DNA from: Thermus sp. 2.9
GTDB taxonomy: Bacteria > Deinococcota > Deinococci > Deinococcales > Thermaceae
NCBI RefSeq assembly: GCF_000794385.1
Contig: NZ_JTJB01000010.1
Span: 1-64,000 of the forward strand
Length of the DNA stretch: 64,000 nt
Reading direction: 5' to 3'
The notes beneath the pieces were generated by a model that ran no database searches, was not told the DNA's origin, and was given only the letters and a program-made list of their open reading frames with translations. Numbering within the stretch: position 1 is the stretch's first letter; each line of letters opens with the position of its first letter. Position numbers and translations under genes: made by a program. Positions 36,666-43,428 of this stretch are shown here, piece after piece.

Positions 36666-38087
36666 TCACGCCTTGGCCTGGGCCAGGAAGGGGTTCTCAA
36701 AGCCGATGTCCAAGGTTATCTCCCTGAGATAGCCCAGAGGAACGACCCGCACCTGCAGGAGGAGGGTCCTGGAGGCCAGGATGTCCTGGCCCGGGGGCAC
36801 CACCACCCGGCCACGGGCGATCTCTCCCAGGGACTGCATGACCCGGAGAGGGGTGTTGGCCCGGGCGATGAGGCTGGCCAGGGAGGCGTTCAGGTCCGTG
36901 GGGTCCACGTGCCACTGCACGAAGTCCAGGAGGGCCTGGCGGACCTGGGTGACCGCCTTGTCCATCACCCTCCGGTTCTGGACGATGAGGTAGTCGCTGG
37001 TGGGGGGCGCCGCCATGCGGCCGTCCACCAGGTAGACCCCGTCCCGCCCGATGAGCCGGTAGACGGTGGTGAAGCCGGCCGTGTCCAGGGCCAGGGCGTG
37101 GGCGTTGTTGAAGAGGCTCTTCTTGCCGTAGTCCGTCAGCACGAAGGGGGCCACGGCCACCACGCCGGGGAGGGGTCCCAGCTGGACCCAGGCGGGGGAG
37201 ACGTGGACCCGGTTCTTGGAGATCCGGGCCCCCACCCGGGCGGCCAGGCTCTGGACCTCCAGCCTCCCGCTGAGGGTGTCCACCACTTCCCCCCAGGCGG
37301 CCACGATCATGACCCGCTTGGAGGTGAAGTTGGCCTTCTCCGCGAGCCTGGCGTTCACCCAGGCGTCCACGTCGTTGCCCGGCGCGGCGGTCTCGGTGAG
37401 GAACCAGATGTAGCGGAACCGGCCCTCCGCCTCCGTGGCCAGGGCGTCCAGGGCGGCCCACATGGCGGCGTCTGTGGGCTGGGCCACCTGGATGTACTCG
37501 TAGAGGATGGGGGCGTTGAGGGCCTCCCGCACGGCGGCCTGGACGCTGGAGACGCTGGCCCTGGGGGCGGTGGCCTGGAAGCGGTAGACCGCCCCCGCGG
37601 TGTAGGTGCCGGTGCCGAAGTTCAAGGTGAGCCCGGTGCCGGGGAGGTCGTAGCTCGCGGCGGTGACGATCTCGGCGCTCACGGTGTCCCCGCCGTCCAG
37701 GCTGTAGGTGAAGGTGGCGGTGCCCACGGCCCCGCCCCGGACGATCCGCACCACGATCTCGTAGGCGTCCAGGGGGCTTCCGCTCACGCTCACGGCGGGG
37801 GAGGCGGGGTTTTGGGTGTCGGCGGTGACGCTGCCCGCGATGTCCCCCGCGGCCCGCACCGCGTAGACCTGGCCGCCTCCGTAGGCCAGCTGGTCGGCCA
37901 CGGCCCGGGCCAGGGGGCCGGTGCCGAGGAGGGTGGGCACCTGGGAGAGGTCGGAGAGGCCCACCACCTGGTTCACGGGCCCCTTGGAGGAGACCCCCAC
38001 CACCACCCGCTGGCCGTCCCCGCTGGGGGCCACGATGCCCAGGCCCCCGTCCTGAATCTCGGGGTATACTCCTGGCAGTCTAGCCAC
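36666..38087 (-). CDS. Contractile tail sheath protein
   Basis: A 473-aa sheath protein (Mu gpL-like). N-terminal MARLPGVYPEIQDGG, the Ig-like variable middle (residues ~100-185, VSGSPLDAYEIVVRIVRGGA), and the conserved C-terminal part with DGRMAAPPTSDYLIVQNRRV and LREITLDIGFENPF. It shows that the phage is a myovirus. Confidence 0.92.
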   Translation of the reverse strand: MARLPGVYPEIQDGGLGIVAPSGDGQRVVVGVSSKGPVNQVVGLSDLSQVPTLLGTGPLARAVADQLAYGGGQVYAVRAAGDIAGSVTADTQNPASPAVSVSGSPLDAYEIVVRIVRGGAVGTATFTYSLDGGDTVSAEIVTAASYDLPGTGLTLNFGTGTYTAGAVYRFQATAPRASVSSVQAAVREALNAPILYEYIQVAQPTDAAMWAALDALATEAEGRFRYIWFLTETAAPGNDVDAWVNARLAEKANFTSKRVMIVAAWGEVVDTLSGRLEVQSLAARVGARISKNRVHVSPAWVQLGPLPGVVAVAPFVLTDYGKKSLFNNAHALALDTAGFTTVYRLIGRDGVYLVDGRMAAPPTSDYLIVQNRRVMDKAVTQVRQALLDFVQWHVDPTDLNASLASLIARANTPLRVMQSLGEIARGRVVVPPGQDILASRTLLLQVRVVPLGYLREITLDIGFENPFLAQAKA

Positions 38088-38097
38088 GCTTCACCTC

Positions 38098-38307
38098 CTA
38101 CTCCTTGACGGTGGGCCCCTGGAGGAACTCCCTCAGGGCCCGCTCAAACTGGGCCCGGGAGACCCGGGTCCCCACGGCCCAGCCCATCCGCACCCGGAGG
38201 CCCGCCAGGGCCCAGGGCTCCACCTTGAGGAGTTCGGCGAGCTCCTCCACGGTGGGGTCGGGCTGGGTGATCTCCTTGTCCTCCACTTCCTTGGTCTCCT
38301 TGGGCAT
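38098..38307 (-). CDS. Small phage protein, unknown
   Basis: A 69-aa acidic-then-basic protein (ETKEVEDKEITQPDPTVEE) located between sheath and the tail-terminator-like gene. In Mu a small gene (gp38) occupies the same place. No family recognised. Confidence 0.6.
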   Translation of the reverse strand: MPKETKEVEDKEITQPDPTVEELAELLKVEPWALAGLRVRMGWAVGTRVSRAQFERALREFLQGPTVKE

Positions 38308-38308
38308 G

Positions 38309-38809
38309 TCACACCTCCTCTACGAGCCCTTCCACCTCCACCGCCACGGGCACCCAGTCCACCCCCTCCAGGAGGTAGACCTCCACGGGGATCTCCAGGG
38401 CGAGCCCGTTCTCGGGGAGGAGGAAGCCCTCTTCGTCCTGATACGAAAGGGCGATCTCGTCCAGCTTGGCCTGATAGGACCCCCCGGCTTCCAAGGGGGT
38501 GTGCCAGAGATAGAGGAGTACCCCCACCAGGAGGCGGTCCAGCTCCTCCTGGCTTCGGGCATAGAGTTCCAGGCGGGCCCGCACGAGCCCGCGATACAGG
38601 GTCCGGGTGGTGCGCTCGGGCCCCACCTGTACCCGGCTCCCGTCCCGCCGCAGGCTCCCCGAGGTTAGGGCGAGGAGGGCGGCGGGCACCGTCCGGTAGG
38701 CCTCCTCGCGGCTCCGGCGCACGAGGACCCGGGTCCGGGGTAGCCCGGCGTGGACGCAGGCCTCGGTGAGGTAGGCGAGCACAGGGGCGGTCATCTCCGG
38801 GAAAGCCAC
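38309..38809 (-). CDS. Tail completion / gp37-like protein
   Basis: A 166-aa protein starting FPEMTAPVLAYLTEACVHAG, with RVLVRRSREEAYRTVPAAL. Size and position correspond to Mu gp37 (DUF1834-like), which acts at head-tail completion. Overlaps the neighbour by 19 bases. Assignment by order and size. Confidence 0.6.
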   Translation of the reverse strand: MAFPEMTAPVLAYLTEACVHAGLPRTRVLVRRSREEAYRTVPAALLALTSGSLRRDGSRVQVGPERTTRTLYRGLVRARLELYARSQEELDRLLVGVLLYLWHTPLEAGGSYQAKLDEIALSYQDEEGFLLPENGLALEIPVEVYLLEGVDWVPVAVEVEGLVEEV

Positions 38810-39282
38810 TCCAGGAGGAGGGCCTCGGCCTCTTGGCGGTCCTCCTCGGTGAGGCCCAGGAAGGGGCGGGCGGGGATGTAGACCTTCCGCCCCCTCCCGG
38901 CGTAGCCCCCGAACTGGTGGATGCGGGCGTACTCCAGGTTAGTGCCCACGTAGATGCGGCTTCCCGCCACCTTCCAGGAGATGGAGTTCTTCAGGCGGGC
39001 CGTGACGACCAGGGGCTTGCGCAGGGCCACGCGCCTCTGGGCGGCGGCGGAGATCCCGCCCCGCTTGAGCCGGTCCCTGGGCCGCACCTCCTTCGCCAGG
39101 GTGGCGGGGGAGAGGGGCGGCCAGGGGGAGCCGTCCGGGGCCCGGCTCTCCTCAAAGCGGCGGTGGGTGCGGGCGAGGATCCCCTCGGCGATGGCCTCCT
39201 TGACCTTCTGGGGGACGCCCCGCCCGAGCTTTCTCAGGGCCTCGTTTAGCTCCCGCCAGTCCCCTTTGAGGCGCACGCCCAT
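38791..39282 (-). CDS. Virion morphogenesis protein, Mu gpG-like
   Basis: A 163-aa protein with APDGSPWPPLSPATLAKEVR, TARLKNSISWKVAGSRIYVGTNLEYARIHQFGG (kept in two parts) and PARPFLGLTEEDRQEAE, the hallmark of phage virion-morphogenesis / tail completion family (HK97 gp10 relatives). Start ATGA overlaps the upstream stop. Confidence 0.85.
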   Translation of the reverse strand: MGVRLKGDWRELNEALRKLGRGVPQKVKEAIAEGILARTHRRFEESRAPDGSPWPPLSPATLAKEVRPRDRLKRGGISAAAQRRVALRKPLVVTARLKNSISWKVAGSRIYVGTNLEYARIHQFGGYAGRGRKVYIPARPFLGLTEEDRQEAEALLLEWLSRR

Positions 39283-39719
39283 CAGAAGTCCTCCAGGCTC
39301 TCCCGGGAGAAGACCCGCTTCCCCCGGACGGCGGCCCCGCCCTTGGGCCTCGCGGGCTCCCCCGTGGGGGGAAGGGGCAGGGAGGCCTTGCCCACGGCCA
39401 CGTCCCGAAGGAAGGCCACGGCATCCCGGTATCGGGTGAGGGCGGCCTCGTCGGCGGTGCCGGGCCGGATGCCCCGGCGGAGCATGAGGCGGTAGACGGC
39501 GATGTCCACCGCCTTGGCCTTCAGCACCTCGGGGAGGGAGGGGAGGGGGAGGGCGTAGCGCTGGGCGAGGTAGCTTTCCACCTCGGCCCAGGCCTCCCTC
39601 AGGGCGGCTTCGGCCCGGGCCTGGCCCTCGGGCGTGAGGACCCCCGCCCCCTCCTCGTCCACCAGGTAGAGGAGGACGTCTAGGGGGAGGGCTTGGCGGA
39701 GGTCCTCGAGGGTGATCAT
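39282..39719 (-). CDS. Mu gp36-like head-tail protein (DUF1320)
   Basis: A 145-aa helical protein, ITLEDLRQALPLDVLLYL... AQRYALPLPSLPEVLKAKAVDIAVYRLM. The segment YLAQRYALPL-P is the DUF1320 signature. Expected connector between portal and tail. Follows the major head gene. Confidence 0.85.
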   Translation of the reverse strand: MITLEDLRQALPLDVLLYLVDEEGAGVLTPEGQARAEAALREAWAEVESYLAQRYALPLPSLPEVLKAKAVDIAVYRLMLRRGIRPGTADEAALTRYRDAVAFLRDVAVGKASLPLPPTGEPARPKGGAAVRGKRVFSRESLEDF

Positions 39720-40624
39720 GCGACGGCGCCGGTGCCGGTGGAGCCGTAGGCCAGCTGCCAGAAGAGGTAGCCCGCCGCTTTACGCTCGTAGACCCCGTAG
39801 ATGAAGACGTTGCGCTTGAAGACCTCGTCGGAGGTCTCGGGGTCGTCCTTCGCCACCCACTCGGGGCGGCTCCGCCGCTGGAGGACGAAGGGGCGGATGG
39901 CCTGGCTCCCATCCACCAGGAACCAGTAGGTCTCGTACTCCTCCACCAGCCAGGGGCTGACCAGGATCTCGGCCTTCCCGTAGTCGGGGTTGGCCCCGCC
40001 CGAGGGCAGGGTGGGCACCCCCACGATCTCGTAGGCGGTGCTCTCCAGCCCGGGGCCCACCACCAGGTAGATGGGCTTCTGTAAGAAAAACCCCAGGGGG
40101 TAGCCTCGGGCGTCGGTGAGCTGCCTCATCTGGCTCAGGGCCTGACGGAAGGCTTCCCGGGTCAGGGGGGCGTTGCCCGCGTTCTGGAAGGTCTTCTTCC
40201 CCACCGTGTGGGAGCCGAAGAAGGGGCGGCCGTCGTAGCCCTTCTGCTGGAACCCTTTGCGCAGGAGGTCGGCGATGAGGAGGTCGTCGTGCTCGGCCCA
40301 CCTCCGGGCGTACTGGAGGGCGGTGATGCGGATGAGGTCCATCTGGTCGTCCTCCGCGTCCGTGCGGGACACGGCGAAGGTGGCCTCCCAGTCGGCGTTG
40401 ACGATGGAGAAGGTCTCGGCGGTGAGGTTCTGGACCTGCCGCTCCCCCTCCCAGAGGCGCATGGTGGGCATGTTCTCCATCCAGGCGTAGTAGTTCGCCC
40501 GGCCGTTGGACTGGACCTCCAGGGCCAGCTTCGGCCAGAGGGGGGTGTACCCCTCCTTGGCCTCAAAGACCAGGGCCTTGAGGGTCCGGCTGAGGGCGCT
40601 CAGGTTCTCGCGGTTCAGGATCAT
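39716..40624 (-). CDS. Major capsid protein, Mu gpT-like
   Basis: A 302-aa Mu-like major head subunit: YAWMENMPTMRLWEGERQVQNL at the start, MDLIRITALQYARRWAEHDDLLIADLL, FFGSHTVG and PIYLVVGPGLE. HK97-fold capsid protein. Placed after the decoration and protease/scaffold genes as in Mu (I-T order). Confidence 0.92.
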   Translation of the reverse strand: MILNRENLSALSRTLKALVFEAKEGYTPLWPKLALEVQSNGRANYYAWMENMPTMRLWEGERQVQNLTAETFSIVNADWEATFAVSRTDAEDDQMDLIRITALQYARRWAEHDDLLIADLLRKGFQQKGYDGRPFFGSHTVGKKTFQNAGNAPLTREAFRQALSQMRQLTDARGYPLGFFLQKPIYLVVGPGLESTAYEIVGVPTLPSGGANPDYGKAEILVSPWLVEEYETYWFLVDGSQAIRPFVLQRRSRPEWVAKDDPETSDEVFKRNVFIYGVYERKAAGYLFWQLAYGSTGTGAVA

Positions 40625-41008
40625 CTACCACACCTCCACCCAGACGTAGTCCGGTTCCACCTTCAGGGCCCGGCCCGCCTTGGAGCGGCCCGTGCCCGTT
40701 TTGCCCACGGTGTTGGGCCCGGTGGCATAAACGTCCTTTCCCAGCTCCGTGGGGCCCACGGGGTCGGTGGGGTCGTTCTCAAAGCGGAACACTCCCCGGC
40801 GCACCACGACCTTCTTCGCGCCGTCCGTCCCCCCGGTGTTGTCCACCGCCTCCTGGGCCACGCCCAGGGCGATCTTCCCGGTGCCGGGGCCCGCCTCCTC
40901 GGCGTAGCCCCCGCTCACCATCACCAGGGCTCCCTGCCGGATGACGGCGTTCGCCTTCACCGGGAGGGGGATGAGGTACTCGTCCGCCCAGCGCTCGGTG
41001 TCAAACAT
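40625..41008 (-). CDS. Capsid decoration / DUF2190-like protein
   Basis: A 127-aa protein (VKANAVIRQGALVMVSGGYAE, ALGVAQEAVDNTGGTDG, KVVVRRGVFRFEND) with the beta-rich composition of small head-stabilising proteins between protease and capsid genes. ATG 41008 has GGAGGTGAG upstream. Confidence 0.7.
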   Translation of the reverse strand: MFDTERWADEYLIPLPVKANAVIRQGALVMVSGGYAEEAGPGTGKIALGVAQEAVDNTGGTDGAKKVVVRRGVFRFENDPTDPVGPTELGKDVYATGPNTVGKTGTGRSKAGRALKVEPDYVWVEVW

Positions 41009-42021
41009 CACTCACCTCCAAACCGCTTCAGGGCCTCCTCGGAAACCCTGAAGACCTGGGCGAGCCTGCGCAGAGGCTCGTCCTCCTCCAAGGCCTTCCG
41101 CTCCGCCTTGGGCAGCTCCACGGGCACCAGCCGGGGCATCCCCTCCAGGGCCTTGCGGGCGGCCTCGAGGTCGGCCCGGGCCTGGGCGAGCCAGAACTCC
41201 CGCTGGTGGGGGAGGATGCGCCCTTCCTCCAGGGCCTTACGCACCAGGGCCTGGGCCTTCTCCTCCCGGGTCTGGACCTTGATGGCTTCCAGCTCCTTCC
41301 GGGTGCGCTCCAGCTCCTCCAGGGCGTCCTGCGCGGCCAGGAGGCGCAGGAGCTTGGCCTTGAGCTCCGTGAGGTCCTCGGCTCCGAGGCCCACCTCCAG
41401 GACCACCCGGCCCACAGCGGCTTCCCGCCGGAGGCCCTCCAGGGCTTGGAAGACCGCCTCCTCGGTGGCCTCCGGTTCCAGTCCTAGGGCCTGCCTGAGC
41501 TTTTCCAGCATGTCCGCCTCCGCTTCTATGCGCTTTTGGAACCGGATGCCGGGGTTGTTGGTGAGGGCGAAGGAGTGGTAGCCCAGCACCCGATGCCTGC
41601 CCATCTCGTCCGGGGTGGGGTCGTAGTAGAAGACCGGGGAGACGTAGGCGTACTCCCCCCGGCTCACCCGCTCCCGCCCCGTCTCCGACCACTCCACCAG
41701 GCCGTAGACGAAGCCGTCCTCCCCCACCACCAGCCCGGTGATGAACCCCGCCGCGGGGGCCTCCTGGGCCTGGCCCTCCTCCACCCGCACCGTCTGGTGG
41801 TGGAAGTCCAGGACCCAGGGCACGCCCCGGGTCCTAAGGTCCTCCAGGGCGGCCTGAAGGCTCTCCTCGTCGTAGAGGAAGACCGTCCCGTTCCCCACGA
41901 ACTCCCCGAAGGGGTGGAGGGGGATGCGGTCAGGCGCCTCGGCCAAGGCGGCGCGCAGCGTGCCGGAAAAGGTCGGGGTGGAGGTATCGGTATTCTTGGG
42001 GAAGCCGGTCAAACTCGTCAT
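41008..42021 (-). CDS. Prohead protease / scaffold, Mu gpI-like
   Basis: A 337-aa protein. The first ~180 residues (IPLHPFGEF, VPWVLDFHHQTVRVEEG, AAGFITGLVV, YVSPVFYYDP, LTNNPGIR) match Mu gpI-type proteases; the remaining part is a long charged coiled coil that acts as an internal scaffold (like gpZ). Cleaved away during head maturation. Its N-terminus overlaps another open frame. Confidence 0.88.
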   Translation of the reverse strand: MTSLTGFPKNTDTSTPTFSGTLRAALAEAPDRIPLHPFGEFVGNGTVFLYDEESLQAALEDLRTRGVPWVLDFHHQTVRVEEGQAQEAPAAGFITGLVVGEDGFVYGLVEWSETGRERVSRGEYAYVSPVFYYDPTPDEMGRHRVLGYHSFALTNNPGIRFQKRIEAEADMLEKLRQALGLEPEATEEAVFQALEGLRREAAVGRVVLEVGLGAEDLTELKAKLLRLLAAQDALEELERTRKELEAIKVQTREEKAQALVRKALEEGRILPHQREFWLAQARADLEAARKALEGMPRLVPVELPKAERKALEEDEPLRRLAQVFRVSEEALKRFGGE

Positions 42022-42097
42022 AGGGCCGCCTCAGCACCACCCCCCAGTAGGCGCGGTTCTCTGCCCTCGCGGTCTCCGGGGAGAGGGGCCAGCTAGG
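41930..42097 (-). CDS. Overlapping small frame upstream of the protease
   Basis: A frame ending 92 bases inside the protease gene reads AENRAYWGVVLRRPYDEFD, then YRYLHPDLFRHAARRL, with an ordinary protein-like composition, while the protease frame there is Thr/Ser-rich. Either this is a real short gene, or the protease starts further in. The start is not clear. Confidence 0.35.
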   Translation of the reverse strand, partial: PSWPLSPETARAENRAYWGVVLRRPYDEFDRLPQEYRYLHPDLFRHAARRLGRGA

Positions 42098-42362
42098 CCC
42101 CGGCCCCTTGAGGCTGAGCGCCCGCGCCCTTGCGAAAGGTGCCGTCCCGGTTGAAGAGCGCCACGATCTGGTCAATGGCCCACCCCAGGACGGCGTCCGG
42201 GATCCAGGCGGGCCAGAAGCCGAGGATGGCGTTCACCACCTCCTTGACCCGCTTCATGGCCTCCTCCTTCTTCTGGAGGCCCGGGACCCCGTCCATGAGG
42301 TCCTCCACCACCAGGACCGCGAGCCCGAGGGCGAAGTAGGCGATACGGATGACCTTGAGCAT
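42093..42362 (-). CDS. Small membrane protein, holin-like
   Basis: An 89-aa protein, first gene of the left late operon. One hydrophobic helix (RIAYFALGLAVLVVEDLMDG) and a second amphipathic stretch (FWPAWIPDAVLGWAIDQIVALF). Its place right after a late promoter, a small size and a membrane helix suggest a holin or other lysis function. ATG 42362 has GGAGGGA at best spacing. Confidence 0.5.
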   Translation of the reverse strand: MLKVIRIAYFALGLAVLVVEDLMDGVPGLQKKEEAMKRVKEVVNAILGFWPAWIPDAVLGWAIDQIVALFNRDGTFRKGAGAQPQGAGA

Positions 42363-42382
42363 CTTTCCCTCCAAAAGGTTTT

Positions 42383-42454
42383 GCCCCCGGGCTTCCCCGG
42401 GGGCACGTTTCCCACCTTAGCCCCAGTTTAACCCAGGGGGTGGGGGGGTGTCAA
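42383..42454 (-). promoter_or_regulatory. Late promoter plus stem-loop module, copy P2
   Basis: Minus strand: TTGACA (42,454-42,449), an 18-base spacer that starts CCCCCCCACCC, TAAACT (42,430-42,425), then CTAAGGTGGGAAAC and the hairpin GCCCCCGGGGAAGCCCGGGGGC (42,404-42,383), then GGAGGGA and ATG. The same module occurs at 50,912 and 60,312. It begins right at the repressor stop codon. Confidence 0.8.
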
Positions 42455-42456
42455 AC

Positions 42457-43104
42457 CTAGAGCCTGCTCCGCACCTCCACCACCCGGCCCACGATCTCCG
42501 CCACCTGGTCCAGGGGAATGACGGGAGGCCCGTTCTCCTCGGGGTTGGTGGAGTAGAGGGCCCCGTTCTTGAGGAGCTTCACCACGTACTCCCCGTTCTC
42601 CAGCCGGGCCACCACGATGGCCCCTGGGTGGCCCTTGTCCTCGGTGTTGACGATGATGACGTCCCCGTGGCAGATGGGGCGCTTCCCGGCGCACATGGAG
42701 TTGCCCCGCACCTTGAAGGCCGCGAGGTGCCGGGCGTCCCCCTTGACCCGCACGGGGACGGTGCGCTCCTCAATCTCCTCCAGCTGGGAAGGGCCGCCGC
42801 CCACGTAGCCGAGGATGGGGATATGCCTTTCGCTCCGCCATTCGCTACCGGGGGCTTCCGGTTCTAGTCGGTAGAGGAGTTCGTGCGCGGGTACGTCTAG
42901 GGCTTTGGCTAGGGCCACTAAGGTATCTACGCTTGGTTTTACCCATGTTCCCGCTTTGGTTTGGCGCCCCCTCACGAGGTAGTACAGGGTTCCCCGAGAG
43001 ATGCCGGTGCGCCGGGAGAACTCTTCCAGGCTGTCCACCCCCATCTCCTGCATCTTCTGCAGGATGAGGTCGGTAAAGGGCCCGTTGAGCTTGGCGCTTG
43101 ACAT
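42457..43104 (-). CDS. LexA/CI-type phage repressor
   Basis: A 215-aa repressor: helix-turn-helix at ~25-50 (SLEEFSRRTGISRGTLYYLV), a linker with a possible self-cleavage GG in GYVGGGPS (~101), and an S24 peptidase domain with the serine in RGNSMCAG (~136) and the lysine in EYVVKLLK (~176). Like LexA and lambda CI it should undergo RecA-stimulated self-cleavage, so induction by DNA damage is likely. In Mu itself the repressor is not of this type. ATG 43104 has AGGAGGG upstream. Confidence 0.88.
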   Translation of the reverse strand: MSSAKLNGPFTDLILQKMQEMGVDSLEEFSRRTGISRGTLYYLVRGRQTKAGTWVKPSVDTLVALAKALDVPAHELLYRLEPEAPGSEWRSERHIPILGYVGGGPSQLEEIEERTVPVRVKGDARHLAAFKVRGNSMCAGKRPICHGDVIIVNTEDKGHPGAIVVARLENGEYVVKLLKNGALYSTNPEENGPPVIPLDQVAEIVGRVVEVRSRL

Positions 43105-43149
43105 ATGTCGCACCCTCCTGATAGCATACCCTACAGGATGCGACATATG
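43098..43149. promoter_or_regulatory. Lysis-lysogeny operator between repressor and Ner-like gene
   Basis: ACATATGTCGCA (43,101-43,112) is repeated inverted as TGCGACATATGT (43,139-43,150), with inner CCTG/CAGG arms. A plus promoter TTGACA (43,098-43,103)-18-TAGCAT (43,122-43,127) and a minus -10 TATGCT overlap between the arms. Binding of either regulator to the two arms would close both promoters. Confidence 0.7.
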
Positions 43150-43428
43150 TTGGCAACTAAAATTGACCCGGCCAAGCTCAAGGCTGCCATGAAACGCAAG
43201 GGATTGACTCCGAGAACCCTGGCCGAGCGCATGGGCCTAAACCCCTCCACAATCCGCTACTACCTCTCCGGAAAGCGCGGCAAAAGACCTTCTTACGCTA
43301 CCCTTTTGGCGCTCGCAAATGCGCTGGGTTTGGAAAGCGTAGAGGAGATTTTGGCCTCTTCTTTGACTTCTGATTTCACAAATGTAGGCAACAAGGAGGA
43401 AAGCGATGCCCTGGCTTCCCGTGGATGA
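43147..43428 (+). CDS. Ner/Cro-like XRE regulator
   Basis: A 93-aa XRE-family protein: TLAERMGLNPSTIRYYLSGK is the helix-turn-helix, followed by a dimer helix (YATLLALANALGLESVEEIL). It starts next to the right operator arm (ATG 43147; ATG 43138 is also in frame) and precedes the transposase, the place of Mu ner. Expected to turn down the early and repressor promoters after infection. Confidence 0.8.
   Translation: MLATKIDPAKLKAAMKRKGLTPRTLAERMGLNPSTIRYYLSGKRGKRPSYATLLALANALGLESVEEILASSLTSDFTNVGNKEESDALASRG

Noticed and set aside
36909-38108. Long open frame opposite the tail sheath (399 codons)
   Set aside because: Composition is Gly/His/Val-rich and low in complexity, as for a shadow; the sheath gene explains the sequence.
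42383-42404. Late-module hairpin as an ordinary terminator of the repressor gene
   Set aside because: No T run follows in either direction, it lies downstream of a promoter and directly in front of a ribosome-binding site, and it recurs at the same place in P1 and P3.
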